Source of the DNA: Ramlibacter terrae
GTDB lineage: Bacteria; Pseudomonadota; Gammaproteobacteria; Burkholderiales; Burkholderiaceae_C
NCBI GenBank assembly: GCA_013127575.1
Contig: CP053418.1
Span: 4,960,001-5,024,000, forward strand
Length of the DNA: 64,000 bases
Direction: 5' to 3'
The number at the start of each line of letters is the position of its first letter. Within the stretch, counting starts at the first letter, position 1. Below, piece by piece: positions 1-10,115 of the stretch. The position numbers were made by a program, and so were the translations under genes. The notes beneath the pieces are model-generated. The model was given only the letters and a program-made list of their open reading frames with translations, searched no databases and was not told the DNA's origin.

Positions 1-72
1 GCCGAAGATCGCGGTCAGGCCGATTTCGGCGTGCTTGTGCGGCGGGATGTTGATGCCAGCAATACGTGCCAT
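1..72 (-). CDS. rpsM: 30S ribosomal protein S13, N-terminal part (cut by window edge)
   Basis: Only the first 24 codons lie in the window. They read MARIAGINIPPHKHAEIGLT and onward, the typical S13 N-terminus. S13 sits in the head of the 30S subunit and contacts the 50S subunit and P-site tRNA. The gene follows rpmJ, as in the usual secY-rpmJ-rpsM-rpsK order. The ATG at 70-72 is the expected start. Confidence 0.95.
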   Translation of the reverse strand, partial: MARIAGINIPPHKHAEIGLTAIFG

Positions 73-93
73 GTCGTTCCTCTAAACTCTGAA

Positions 94-207
94 TCAGCCT
101 TGGCGCTGCTTGTGCCGCGGGTCCGTGCAGATCACGCGGACCACGTTCTTGCGGCGGATGATCTTGCAGTTGCGGCAGATCTTCTTGACGGAAGCCGAAA
201 CTCTCAT
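94..207 (-). CDS. rpmJ: 50S ribosomal protein L36
   Basis: A 37-residue protein that starts MRVSASVKKICRNCKIIRRK and ends in DPRHKQRQG. It carries the C-x2-C ... C-x4-H zinc-ribbon pattern of the zinc-binding (C+) form of L36. Its place between secY and rpsM is standard. It is too short for many gene finders. No infA lies between secY and rpmJ, unlike in Burkholderia, so infA must be elsewhere. Confidence 0.95.
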   Translation of the reverse strand: MRVSASVKKICRNCKIIRRKNVVRVICTDPRHKQRQG

Positions 208-230
208 GTTCTTTCTCCTAAATCTCTAAA

Positions 231-1550
231 TCAGCCGCCGAGCGACGTTTTGAAGTTCGCCTTCTTGAGCAGCGATTCGTACTGCTGGCTCATCAGGTAG
301 TTCTGCACCTGCGCCATGAAGTCCATGGTGACCACCACGATGATCAGCAGGGAAGTGCCGCCGAAATAGAACGGCACGTTGTACTTCAGGATCAGGAACT
401 CGGGCAGCAGGCAGACGAAGGTGATGTAGATCGCCCCCGCCAGCGTCAGCCGCGCCAGGATCTTGTCGATGTAGCGGGCGGTCTGGTCGCCGGGACGGAT
501 CCCGGGGACGAAGGCGCCGCTCTTCTTCAGGTTGTCCGCGGTTTCCCGGCTGTTGAACACCGGGGCCGTGTAGAAGAAGCAGAAGAAGATGATCGCCGCG
601 GCATAGAGCATCACATAGATCGGCTGGCCGGGGCTCAGCGTCGCTGCAATGTCCTTCAGCCACCGCATGGAATCGCCGGTCGAGAACCAGCCGACCACCG
701 TTGCCGGCAGCAGGATGATCGACGACGCGAAGATCGGCGGGATCACGCCGGCCATGTTCAGCTTCAGGGGCAGGTGCGACGACTGGCCGCCGTACACCTT
801 GTTGCCCACCTGTCGCCGCGCATAGTTGACGAGGATCTTGCGCTGGCCGCGCTCCACGAACACCACGAAGTACGTCACCAGCACCACCAGCGCCACGATC
901 AGGATCGCGACCGGGGCGTTCATCGCTCCGGTGCGCACCAGCTCCAGCAGGCCGCCGATGGCGGACGGCAGGCCGGCGGCGATGCCGGCGAAGATGATGA
1001 TCGAGATGCCGTTGCCGAGGCCGCGTTCGGTGATCTGCTCGCCCAGCCACATCAGGAACATGGTGCCGGCCGTCAGGCTGACCACCGCGGTCATGCGGAA
1101 GCCGAACCCGGGGTTCACCACCAGGCCGGCGGAGCCTTCGAGCGCCATCGCAATGCCCAGCGACTGGAACAGGGCCGGGCCCAGCGTCCCGTAGCGGGTC
1201 CACGACGTGATCTTGCGGCGGCCGGCCTCGCCCTCCTTCTTGAGCTGCTCGAACGTGGGGACCACGTAGGTGAGCAGCTGCATGATGATGGAGGCCGAGA
1301 TGTACGGCATGATCCCGAGCGCGAACACCGTGAACCGGCTCAGCGCGCCACCCGAGAACATGTTGAACAGACTCAGGATCCCGCCCTGCTGGCCCTTGAA
1401 CAGCTGCGCGAGCTGCTCCGGGTTGATGCCGGGCACGGGGATGTGGGCGCCGATGCGGTAGACCACCAGCGCGAGCAGCAGGAAGACGAGCCGGCGACGC
1501 AGGTCGCCGAACTTGCCGGTCTTCGCGATCTGGGCTGCACTAGTTGCCAC
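231..1550 (-). CDS. secY: Preprotein translocase channel subunit SecY
   Basis: 439 residues with the ten-helix pattern of SecY, the pore of the SecYEG translocon in the inner membrane. The N-terminus MATSAAQIAKTGKFGDLRRR is followed by the conserved cytosolic-to-membrane RIGAHIPVPGINP stretch. The plug region (GGALSRFTVFALGIMPYISA) and the loop segment AGVIPPIFASS are also visible. The start codon is GTG (1548-1550). The frame is intact. It follows rplO in the spc operon, the normal arrangement. Confidence 0.97.
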   Translation of the reverse strand: MATSAAQIAKTGKFGDLRRRLVFLLLALVVYRIGAHIPVPGINPEQLAQLFKGQQGGILSLFNMFSGGALSRFTVFALGIMPYISASIIMQLLTYVVPTFEQLKKEGEAGRRKITSWTRYGTLGPALFQSLGIAMALEGSAGLVVNPGFGFRMTAVVSLTAGTMFLMWLGEQITERGLGNGISIIIFAGIAAGLPSAIGGLLELVRTGAMNAPVAILIVALVVLVTYFVVFVERGQRKILVNYARRQVGNKVYGGQSSHLPLKLNMAGVIPPIFASSIILLPATVVGWFSTGDSMRWLKDIAATLSPGQPIYVMLYAAAIIFFCFFYTAPVFNSRETADNLKKSGAFVPGIRPGDQTARYIDKILARLTLAGAIYITFVCLLPEFLILKYNVPFYFGGTSLLIIVVVTMDFMAQVQNYLMSQQYESLLKKANFKTSLGG

Positions 1551-1577
1551 GGATGCCTTCTTTCAACGCTTTGCTTA

Positions 1578-2008
1578 TCAGGCCGGGAGCCGCCGGCTGC
1601 CTCGATGGCGGCCTTGGCACCCGCGGTCGCGCCGATGCCCGTCAGCTTCACAGCCTTGGTCAGCTCGCCCGACTTGATCACCTTGACGTTCTTGACGATG
1701 GCGTCGACCACCTTGGCGTTTTTCAGCGCCAGCAGGTCGACTTCGGCCGGGCCCAGCACTTCGAGCTGGCCCAGCGTCACTTCGCCGTTGAACTTCAGGT
1801 TCTGCGACTTGAAGCCACGCTTCGGCAGGCGCCGCTGCAGGGGCATCTGGCCGCCTTCGAAGCCGACCTTGTGGTAGCCGCCCGCGCGGGACTTCTGGCC
1901 CTTGTGGCCGCGACCGGCGGTCTTGCCCAGGCCGGAACCGATGCCGCGGCCGACGCGGCGACGCGCCTTCTTCGAGCCGTCGGCCGGCTTGATGGTATTC
2001 AGTTCCAT
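1578..2008 (-). CDS. rplO: 50S ribosomal protein L15 (one-base frameshift at the last codons)
   Basis: L15 binds 23S rRNA late in 50S assembly. Residues 1-140 read normally: MELNTIKPADGSKKARRRVG, the Gly-rich GRGIGSGLGKTAGRGHKGQK segment, then a C-terminus ending IEAAGGS. After that the frame runs on into secY. Restoring one T (TCCCGG to TCCCTGG) gives AAGGSLA and a stop at 1578-1580, and a 143-residue protein of normal length. The defect lies in a CCTGG context like most frameshifts in this window and is probably a sequencing error. Confidence 0.93.
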
Positions 2009-2197
2009 TTAGAGAACCCTCACCAGGTAGGCGATCTTGTTGATCATGCCGCGCACTGCCGGGGTGTCCTGCAGTTCGCTCGTGCTGTTCAGCTTGCGCA
2101 GGCCCAGGCCGCGCACCGTGTCGCGGTGCGACTGCTTGGTGCCGATCGGGCTGCGAACCAGCTGCACCTTGACGGTGTTTTGCTGTTGGTCTGCCAT
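2009..2197 (-). CDS. rpmD: 50S ribosomal protein L30
   Basis: 62 residues containing the L30 core VKVQLVRSPIGTKQSHRDTV and LGLRKLNST, with the terminal INKIAYLVRVL. L30 binds 23S rRNA on the surface of the large subunit. The stop codon abuts the rplO start with no spacer, so translation is probably coupled. It sits between rpsE and rplO, the standard spc order. Confidence 0.96.
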   Translation of the reverse strand: MADQQQNTVKVQLVRSPIGTKQSHRDTVRGLGLRKLNSTSELQDTPAVRGMINKIAYLVRVL

Positions 2198-2208
2198 GTG
2201 GATTCTCC

Positions 2209-2730
2209 TTAGGCGGCGAAGATGTCTTCGACCGACTTGCCGCGCTTGGCAGCCACCTGACCCGGGGTCGTGGCGTTGCGCAGCGCGTCGAACGTGGCGC
2301 GAACCATGTTGTACGGGTTGGTCGAACCGTGGCTCTTGGCCACGATGTCGGTGATGCCCATGACTTCGAACACGGCGCGCATCGGGCCGCCGGCGATGAT
2401 GCCGGTCCCCTTGGGAGCGGGAGCCATCATCACGCGGGCGGCACCGTGGTGGCCGAACACGCTGTGGTGGATGGTGCCGTTCTTCAGCGAGACGCTGGTC
2501 ATGTTGCGGCGCGCTTCTTCCATCGCCTTGGTCACGGCGGCGGGCACTTCCTTGGACTTGCCCTTGCCCATGCCGACCTTGCCATTGCCGTCGCCGACCA
2601 CGGTCAGTGCGGCGAAACCGAGGATCCGGCCGCCCTTCACCACCTTGGTGACGCGGTTGACCGCGATCATCTTCTCTTTGAGGCCGTCTTCCGGACCGTC
2701 GCTCTGTGCTCTTGCTTGAACTCGTGCCAT
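2209..2730 (-). CDS. rpsE: 30S ribosomal protein S5
   Basis: 173 residues. The N-terminal double-stranded-RNA-binding half includes KMIAVNRVTKVVKGGRI and FAALTVVGDGNGKVG. The C-terminal half carries GTGIIAGGPMRAVFEVMGI and the end TPGQVAAKRGKSVEDI. S5 lies near the mRNA entry channel and affects decoding accuracy. The frame is intact, and spacing to rpmD is 11 bases. Confidence 0.97.
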   Translation of the reverse strand: MARVQARAQSDGPEDGLKEKMIAVNRVTKVVKGGRILGFAALTVVGDGNGKVGMGKGKSKEVPAAVTKAMEEARRNMTSVSLKNGTIHHSVFGHHGAARVMMAPAPKGTGIIAGGPMRAVFEVMGITDIVAKSHGSTNPYNMVRATFDALRNATTPGQVAAKRGKSVEDIFAA

Positions 2731-2748
2731 TGTGAGTCTCCGTGTCCG

Positions 2749-3117
2749 TTAGAACTGCAGGCCGGCTTCACGCGCGGCCTCGGCCAGCGCCTTGACGCGG
2801 CCGTGGTAGGCGAAACCGGCGCGGTCGAAGGCGACCTTCTCGACGCCGGCGGCCTTCGCCTTTTCGGCGATGCGCTTGCCGATCTGCTGGGCAGCGGCGA
2901 CCGTGGCGCCCTTGCCCGAAGCGCCGAGTTCCTTGCGAATGTCGGCTTCGGCGGTCGAGGCCGTGGCCAGCACCTTGGCGCCGTCGTCGGAGATGACGGT
3001 GGCGTAGATGTGCAGGTTGGTGCGGTTCACCGTCAGGCGGGCCACACCTTGCGTCGCAATGCGGATGCGGGTCTGGCGCGAACGGCGCAGACGCAGCTCT
3101 TTCTTGGTCAACATCAT
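2749..3117 (-). CDS. rplR: 50S ribosomal protein L18
   Basis: 122 residues beginning MMLTKKELRLRRSRQTRIRI. The family normally starts at the second methionine, so ATG at 3112-3114 is the more likely start. L18 binds 5S rRNA in the central protuberance, and the basic N-terminus and the FDRAGFAYHGRVKALAEAAR C-terminus are characteristic. The frame is intact. Confidence 0.96.
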   Translation of the reverse strand: MMLTKKELRLRRSRQTRIRIATQGVARLTVNRTNLHIYATVISDDGAKVLATASTAEADIRKELGASGKGATVAAAQQIGKRIAEKAKAAGVEKVAFDRAGFAYHGRVKALAEAAREAGLQF

Positions 3118-3125
3118 GTGGCTCC

Positions 3126-3659
3126 TTATTTCTTCTTGGTCTCTTTGATCGTGATCTTTTCGTCCGCGTAGCGGATGCCCTTGCCCTTGTAGGGCTCGGG
3201 CGGACGAACGGCACGGATCTCGGCGGCCAACTGACCCACGCGCTGGCGGTCGGCGCCCTTGACCACGACTTCCGTCGGGGTCGGGGTGGCGACCGTGATG
3301 CCCGCGGGCATTTCGATGTTCACGGGATGCGAGTAGCCCACCGTGAGGTTCAGCTTGTTGCCCTGGGCGGCGGCCTTGTAGCCGACGCCGACCAGCGACA
3401 GCTTCTTCTCGAAGCCCTTGGTGACGCCGTTGACCATGTTGTTCACCAGCTGGCGCATGGTGCCGGACATGGCATTGGCTTCACGCGATTCATCGGCGGG
3501 CACGAAGGTCAGCTTGCCGCCTTCGTTGACCACCTTGACCAGGGCGTTCTGGGCGAGCATCAGCGTACCGCCGGTGCCCTTCACGCTGATCTGGTCATCC
3601 TTGATCGCCACGTCGACGCCACTGGGGACGGCGACCGGCATTTTTCCGACTCGGGACAT
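3126..3659 (-). CDS. rplF: 50S ribosomal protein L6
   Basis: 177 residues with two tandem L6 folds. It starts MSRVGKMPVAVPSGVDVAI and ends in the conserved RPPEPYKGKGIRYADEKI motif. L6 sits at the base of the L7/L12 stalk near the sarcin-ricin loop. The frame is intact. It lies between rpsH and rplR, the standard order. Confidence 0.97.
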   Translation of the reverse strand: MSRVGKMPVAVPSGVDVAIKDDQISVKGTGGTLMLAQNALVKVVNEGGKLTFVPADESREANAMSGTMRQLVNNMVNGVTKGFEKKLSLVGVGYKAAAQGNKLNLTVGYSHPVNIEMPAGITVATPTPTEVVVKGADRQRVGQLAAEIRAVRPPEPYKGKGIRYADEKITIKETKKK

Positions 3660-3674
3660 GTTCCTATCCTTCCC

Positions 3675-4070
3675 TTAGGCGACGTAGCACAGCACTTCGC
3701 CACCGACACCGGTAGCGCGCGCCTTGCGATCCGTCATCACGCCCTTCGGCGTGGTGACGATCGCCACGCCCGAGCCGTTCATGACCACGGGGGATGGCGT
3801 CGCGGCCCTTGTAGACGCGCAGGCCGGGGCGGCTCACGCGTTCGATGCGTTCGATGACCGGGCGGCCGGCGTAGTACTTGAGGGCGATTTCGAGTTCGCT
3901 CTTGCCGTCTTCCGTCTTGACACGGAAACCGTCGATGTAACCCTCGTCCTTCAGCACCGGGCGATCGCGATCTTCACTTTGGAAGAGGGGACGCGCACCG
4001 TTGCCTTGGAGACCATCTGCGCGTTACGAATACGCGTCAGCAGGTCGGAGATGGGATCGCTCATGCTCAT
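3675..4070 (-). CDS. rpsH: 30S ribosomal protein S8 (two compensating frameshifts)
   Basis: S8 binds the central domain of 16S rRNA and in many bacteria also represses the spc operon mRNA. From ATG 4068-4070 it reads MSMSDPISDLLTRIRNAQMV and continues to VKIAIAR. There one G is missing from a GGG run near 3960. The next segment (LKDEGYIDGFRVKTEDGKSE to YKGRDAIP) then gains one C in a C run near 3790, after which the expected VVMNGLGVAIVTTPKGVM to CYVA follows and stops at 3675. Net length matches a 131-residue S8. Two hits in an essential gene point to sequence error. Confidence 0.93.
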
Positions 4071-4091
4071 ATGTGTCTCTCCTCGCCCGGC

Positions 4092-4397
4092 TTACCAGCT
4101 GGCCTTGGTGATGCCGGGAATGTCGCCGGCGAAGGCGAGTTCACGGATCTTGTGGCGGGCCAGGCCGAACTGGCGGAAGGTTCCGCGCGGGCGGCCGGTC
4201 AGTTCGCAACGGGTGCGCTGGCGGGTCGGGTTCGCGTTGCGCGGCAGCTTTTGCAGCGCCAGGCGGGCAACCATGCGTTCCTCGTCGGACTTCTTGGCAT
4301 CGTTGCTGGTCTCTTTCAGTTCCGCGTATTTCTTCGCGTACTGGGCGACCAGCTTTTCGCGCTTGAGTTCGCGCTGGATCAAAGCAGTTTTAGCCAC
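4092..4397 (-). CDS. rpsN: 30S ribosomal protein S14
   Basis: 101 residues, the long zinc-free S14 form: it lacks the CxxC pairs of the short form. It starts MAKTALIQRELKREKLVAQY and carries the RCELTGRPRGTFRQFGLARH signature near the C-terminus, ending ITKASW. It lies in the 30S head near S19. The frame is intact. Confidence 0.97.
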   Translation of the reverse strand: MAKTALIQRELKREKLVAQYAKKYAELKETSNDAKKSDEERMVARLALQKLPRNANPTRQRTRCELTGRPRGTFRQFGLARHKIRELAFAGDIPGITKASW

Positions 4398-4406
4398 GAT
4401 GCACCT

Positions 4407-4945
4407 TCAGTTCTTGAACGGGAATTTGAAGCCGGCCAGCAGTGCCTTGCACTCTTCGTCGGTCTTCGCCGTGGTGGTGATGGAGATGTTCAAGCCGCGC
4501 AGCGCGTCGACCTTGTCATACTCGATCTCGGGGAAAATGATCTGTTCCTTGACGCCGATGTTGTAGTTGCCGCGGCCGTCGAAGGCCCGGCCGCTGACAC
4601 CACGGAAGTCACGCACGCGCGGCAGGGCCACGGTGACGAAACGGTCCGGGAATTCGTACATGCGCACGCCACGCAGCGTGACCATGGTGCCGATGGCCGG
4701 CCTTCGCGGATCTTGAAACCGGCGATGGCTTTCTTGGCCTTGGTCACCACCGGCTTCTGGCCGGCGATCTTGGTCAGGTCGCCCACGGCGTTTTCCATGA
4801 CCTTCTTGTCGGCGACCGCCTCGCTCACGCCCATGTTGAGCGTGATCTTGGTGATGCGCGGCACCTGCATCGGCGACTTGTAGCCGAACTTCTCGGTCAG
4901 CTCGGGAGCGACCTTTTCGCGATAGTGTTGTTGCAGACGGGACAT
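4407..4945 (-). CDS. rplE: 50S ribosomal protein L5 (one-base frameshift)
   Basis: L5 binds 5S rRNA and contacts P-site tRNA. Residues 1-83 read MSRLQQHYREKVAPELTEKF to GFKIREG. The rest, IGTMVTLRGVRMYEFPDRFV to LLAGFKFPFKN, is in the next frame. Adding one base near 4698 (GGCCGG to GGCCTGG) joins them as a 179-residue protein, the normal L5 length. The site is again a probable CCTGG. Both halves match L5 without gaps. Confidence 0.94.
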
Positions 4946-4947
4946 GG

Positions 4948-5262
4948 TCAGACCTTGATTTCTTCGCCGCTGGACTTGAACACGCGAACGCGCTTGTCGC
5001 CATCGGTCTTGATGCCGACGCGGTCGGCCTTGCCGGTGGCGGCGTTGTAGATCGCCACGTTGGACTGGTGGATCGGCATGGACTTCTCCACGATGCCACC
5101 CGTCGTTCCCTTGAGCGGGTTCGGCTTGGTGTGCTTCTTCACCAGGTTGATGCCTTCGACGACGAGCTTCTCGTCGTCCTTGCGCAGCACCACGCGGCCG
5201 CGCTTGCCCTTGTCCTTGCCGGCCGGGACGATGACTTCGTCACCCTTGCGGATCTTGTTCAT
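4948..5262 (-). CDS. rplX: 50S ribosomal protein L24
   Basis: 104 residues with an N-terminal KOW motif: MNKIRKGDEVIVPAGKDKGK then RGRVV. The second half has the L24 pattern HTKPNPLKGTTGGIVEKSMP and SNVAIYNAATGKADRVG. L24 is an assembly-initiator protein that binds the 5' part of 23S rRNA. The ATG at 5260-5262 was chosen because the longer upstream reading overlaps rplN. Confidence 0.96.
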   Translation of the reverse strand: MNKIRKGDEVIVPAGKDKGKRGRVVLRKDDEKLVVEGINLVKKHTKPNPLKGTTGGIVEKSMPIHQSNVAIYNAATGKADRVGIKTDGDKRVRVFKSSGEEIKV

Positions 5263-5273
5263 GACGCGCTTCC

Positions 5274-5642
5274 TTACAGGACTTCGGGGGCCAGCGACAC
5301 GATCTTCATGAACTTCTCGGTGCGCAGTTCGCGCGTGACCGGTCCGAAGATGCGGGTGCCGATGGGCTCCAGCTTGTTGTTGAGCAGAACGGCGGCGTTG
5401 CCGTCGAACTTGATGAGGGAGCCATCGCCGCGGCGGATGCCCTTGGCGGTGCGGACCACCACTGCGCTGTAGATCTCGCCCTTCTTGACGCGACCCCGCG
5501 GAGCGGCTTCCTTGATGCTCACCTTGATGACGTCGCCAACGCTGGCGTAACGCCGCTTGGAGCCGCCGAGCACCTTGATGCACAGGACGGACTTCGCGCC
5601 GGTGTTGTCGGCGACTTCGAGCCGAGATTCAGTCTGGATCAT
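5274..5642 (-). CDS. rplN: 50S ribosomal protein L14, first gene of the spc operon here
   Basis: 122 residues: MIQTESRLEVADNTGAKSVL to KFMKIVSLAPEVL, with KEAAPRGRVKKGEIYSAVVV in the middle. L14 forms bridge B8 with the 30S subunit. An in-frame upstream extension is not credible because L14 always begins MIQ. The next gene upstream is glpD rather than rpsQ, so here the spc operon is detached from S10 and uses its own promoter at 5820-5847. Confidence 0.97.
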   Translation of the reverse strand: MIQTESRLEVADNTGAKSVLCIKVLGGSKRRYASVGDVIKVSIKEAAPRGRVKKGEIYSAVVVRTAKGIRRGDGSLIKFDGNAAVLLNNKLEPIGTRIFGPVTRELRTEKFMKIVSLAPEVL

Positions 5643-5793
5643 TTCGTTTATTCCCAACTTGTCCCGAACGCACCCTGCAGGACGATCCCGGCAGGACATC
5701 GGGGCAGTCTTGGGCCCGTCGTCACCCCGAAGGGCTCCGCGTGGGCGGGTTGCTGGCCTTCTTGCGAAGAACAGCGGAATTTCAGATAGCCAC

Positions 5794-5813
5794 CTCGCCT
5801 CCAAAAAGGCGAG
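5794..5813 (-). promoter_or_regulatory. Hairpin in the spc operon leader
   Basis: A perfect 7-bp inverted repeat (CTCGCCT / AGGCGAG, loop 5801-5806) lies just downstream of the -10 box, so it would form near the 5' end of the rplN transcript. The leader from there to the rplN ATG is about 170 bases and free of convincing ORFs. The hairpin may stabilise the mRNA or be an early attenuator; its role is inferred only. Confidence 0.4.
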
Positions 5814-5819
5814 CCCGCG

Positions 5820-5847
5820 ATTATCGCTGATTTGCGGCGCTTGTCAA
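5820..5847 (-). promoter_or_regulatory. Sigma-70 promoter of the spc operon
   Basis: On the minus strand a perfect -35 box TTGACA (5842-5847) is followed after 16 bases by GATAAT (5820-5825). This is the strongest housekeeping-type promoter I see in the window. It lies immediately downstream of the glpD stop codon and points at rplN. That fits a spc operon transcribed independently of the S10 operon. Confidence 0.8.
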
Positions 5848-5856
5848 ACGACCTGC

Positions 5857-7433
5857 TTAAGCCGGGGGCTTGGCGTAGGTGGCGGCGAGCTCGCGGAACT
5901 CCGCGGCGCGCGGATCGACGCCGGTTTCCGCCTGCAGCAGCGCCCCGACTTCGGCCGCCAGCGAGGCCGCCAGCGGTGCATCGAGGAACAGCAGGCGGAT
6001 GCGGCGGGCCAGCACGTCTTCGACCGTCCGCGCATATTCATGGCGGGCGGCGAAGCGGACCATGGCGGCGGTGAGGCCGCCGCCGAGGTGCCGGTCGTGG
6101 CCCGGGATGGAGCCGACTTCGCCGGCTTCGGTTCCATAAAGATGCAGCCCCGGTGCTGCGCTGATCGAAGTGGCCGGAGCCCCCGCGGCGGGCGCGCCGA
6201 CCAATGACAAGTCAGCAGTCACTCCGCGCGAACGCGGCAGCAGGCCCGCGTCGAAGCACTTCTCCAGCACGTCTTCGGCCATCGCGCGGTAGGTCGTCCA
6301 CTTGCCGCCCGTGACGGTCACCAAGCCGCTGCGGCTGGCCAATACCGTATGTTCACGGCTGATCGACTTGGTCTCCTCGCCCTCGGCGCCCACCGGCTTG
6401 ACCAGCGGCCGCAGGCCCACCCAGATGCTGCGCAGGTCCTCCACGCGCGGCGCCTTGACCGGTAGCGGGCGGATTCGCCCGGGATGAAATCCAGCTCGGC
6501 GGAATGGCCGCGGCTCGCGCGGCAGGTCGCCGCGCGGCGTGTCGGTGGTGCCCGGGATCAGCTTGCCCATCCACGGCACGCCGAACAGCACGCGGCCGTC
6601 GGCGGTCTTCGGGACCATCAGCGCATGCTCGGTCGGCAGGAACTCCCGGTCGACCACCACGTGCACGCCCCGGCTCGGCGCCACCATCGCGCCGACCGGA
6701 TGGCCGGTGGCCTTGCCGTCCTGCTGGCGCAGCTCGTCGACCCAGACGCCCGTGGCGTTGACGACGCAGCGGGCGCGGATTTCCAGCGTGCGGCCGGTCT
6801 CTTCGTCGCGGCAGGCCAGCCCCGTGACTTTGCCGCCGGTGTGGACCAGCGACGTGGCACGGCAGTAATTGACCAGCAGCGCGCCGCGCGTGGCCGCCGT
6901 GCGCGCCAGCGCCAGCGCCAGCCGGGCGTCGTCGAACTGGCCGTCCCAGTATTTGACGCCGCCCTTCAGGCCTTGCGGCCGCGCCGTCGGCAGCAGCGCC
7001 GTGGTCTGGCCGCGGCTCAGGAATTCGGTGGTGCCGAGGCCGGCCTTGCCGGCCAGCGCGTCGTACATCTTGAGGCCGACGCCATAGAACGGCGTCTCCC
7101 ACAGCTTGTACGAAGGCATCACGAAAGGCAGCGGCTGCGCCGGGTGGGGTGCGTTCTTCAGCAGCGTGGTGCGCTCGTGCAGCGCCTCGCGCACCAGCGC
7201 GACGTTGCCTTGCGCCGGTAGCGCACGCCGCCGTGGACGAGCTTGGTGGCGCGCGACGAGGTGCCCTTGGCGAAGTCGTGCGACTCGACCAGCACGACGT
7301 TCAGGCCGCGGCTGGCCGCATCCAGCGCCACGCCCAGGCCGGTGGCGCCCCCGCCGACGACGGCCAGGTCCCGTGTGCCGCCGGCCGCGAGGCGGGCGAG
7401 CAGGTCCTCGCGCCGGGTGGGAGCGGCGCGCAT
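5857..7433 (-). CDS. glpD: Glycerol-3-phosphate dehydrogenase, FAD-dependent (frameshifted)
   Basis: Oxidises glycerol-3-phosphate to dihydroxyacetone phosphate at the inner membrane and feeds quinone. The N-terminal Rossmann motif LAVVGGGATGLGVALDAASR binds FAD. ATKLVHGGVRY and the long C-terminal part (from ALHERTTLLKNAPH to the end) are typical. Three indels are needed: a T missing near 7217 (TACCGG for TACCTGG), one extra base near 6508, and a T missing near 6463 (again TACCTGG). The repaired length is 525 residues, normal for GlpD. It lies 14 bases downstream of glpK. I start at ATG 7431-7433 because longer readings overlap glpK. Confidence 0.9.
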
Positions 7434-7447
7434 CGAAGTGGGTTCGT

Positions 7448-8944
<1,497 letters not shown>

Positions 8945-8995
8945 GGGGCGGCAGGGTAACGCATGTGCGGTGCGTTGCCACTAGACTCGGCCTCC

Positions 8996-10115
8996 ATGCT
9001 CCTGTCCCGTCGCAAGCTGCTGCAGGCCGGCGCGGCCGCCTGCGCCGCGCCCCTGCTGGGGTGCGCGAGCGTCCCCGCGGCCGGCGCCGCGCCGCGCCTG
9101 CGCCTGCTCGGGCAAAGCACGTTGTTGCACCGGTTGCAGTTCCGGGGCACCACGGTCGGCGGCCTGTCGGCGCTCGACTTCGATCCCGCCACCGGCACCT
9201 GGGCCGCCCTGAGCGACGATCGCTCCGAGCTGAACCCGGCGCGCTTCTACACGCTGCGCATCGACGTCACCGATCCCGCCCTGCGCGTCGACCTGCTCTC
9301 GGCCGTGACCCTGCGGCAGGCGAACGGCCAGCCGTATCCGCCGCGCCGGCTCGGCGGCGAAGTGGTGGACCCGGAAGGCCTGCGCCTGCTGCCCGGCGGC
9401 GCCGGCGTGCTGTGGACGAGCGAAGGCGACCTGCGGCTCGGCCTGCACCCTTCGCTGCACCACGCGCGGCTCGACGGCGTGCAGGTGCGCGCCTTCGAGA
9501 CGCCGCGCATGCTGCAGTTTCCCGGCCCCCGCCTGAACCACACCTTCGAAGGCTGGCGCTGGCGCCCGACGCCCGCACGGCGTGGGTCGCGATGGAAGGG
9601 GCGCTGGAACAGGACGGCCCCTTGCCCAAGGTCGGCGTGCCGGGGGCGCCTTGCCGGATCACCGCCTTCGACTTCGCAGGCGGCCGCGCGGCGCGACAGA
9701 TCGCGTACGTGCCCGACGCCATCCCCTACGAGCCGCTGATCCCGGGCGGCGTGGCGGAGAACGGCATCTCCGAGATCCTCATGATCGACGCGCACCGCAT
9801 GCTGGTGCTGGAGCGCGCGTACAGCATGGGCATCGGCACCTCGTTGCGCCTCTACGAAATCGACACCCGCGAAGCGACCGACACCCTCGCGATGGACAGG
9901 CTGGAGCCCGGCGCCTTCCGGCCCGCCGCCAAGCGCACGGTCGCCGACTTCGCCCGCCTCGGCCTGCCGCGCACCGACAACACCGAGGGCATGACCGGGG
10001 GCCGCCGCTGCCGAACGGCCGCCGCACGCTGGTGGTGGTGAGCGACGACAACTTCAATCCGCTGCAGGTCACGCAGTTCGCGGCCTTCGAATACCCGGAC
10101 GACAGACCCACATGA
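8996..10115 (+). CDS. Exported esterase-like/phytase-domain protein (frameshifted)
   Basis: Begins MLLSRRKLLQAGAAACAAPL followed by LLGCASV. This combines a weak twin-arginine/Sec signal with a lipobox cysteine near residue 23, so it is probably a lipoprotein. The body (GGLSALDFDPATGTWAALSD, DPEGLRLLPGG, NHTFEG, GGVAENGISEILMID, DNTEGMTWG) matches the 'esterase-like activity of phytase' beta-propeller family. The substrate is unknown; the family name does not prove phytase activity. Indels lie near 9552 and 9998, both readable as damaged CCTGG. The repaired length is 373 residues. The stop overlaps the proC start (ATGA). Confidence 0.78.
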
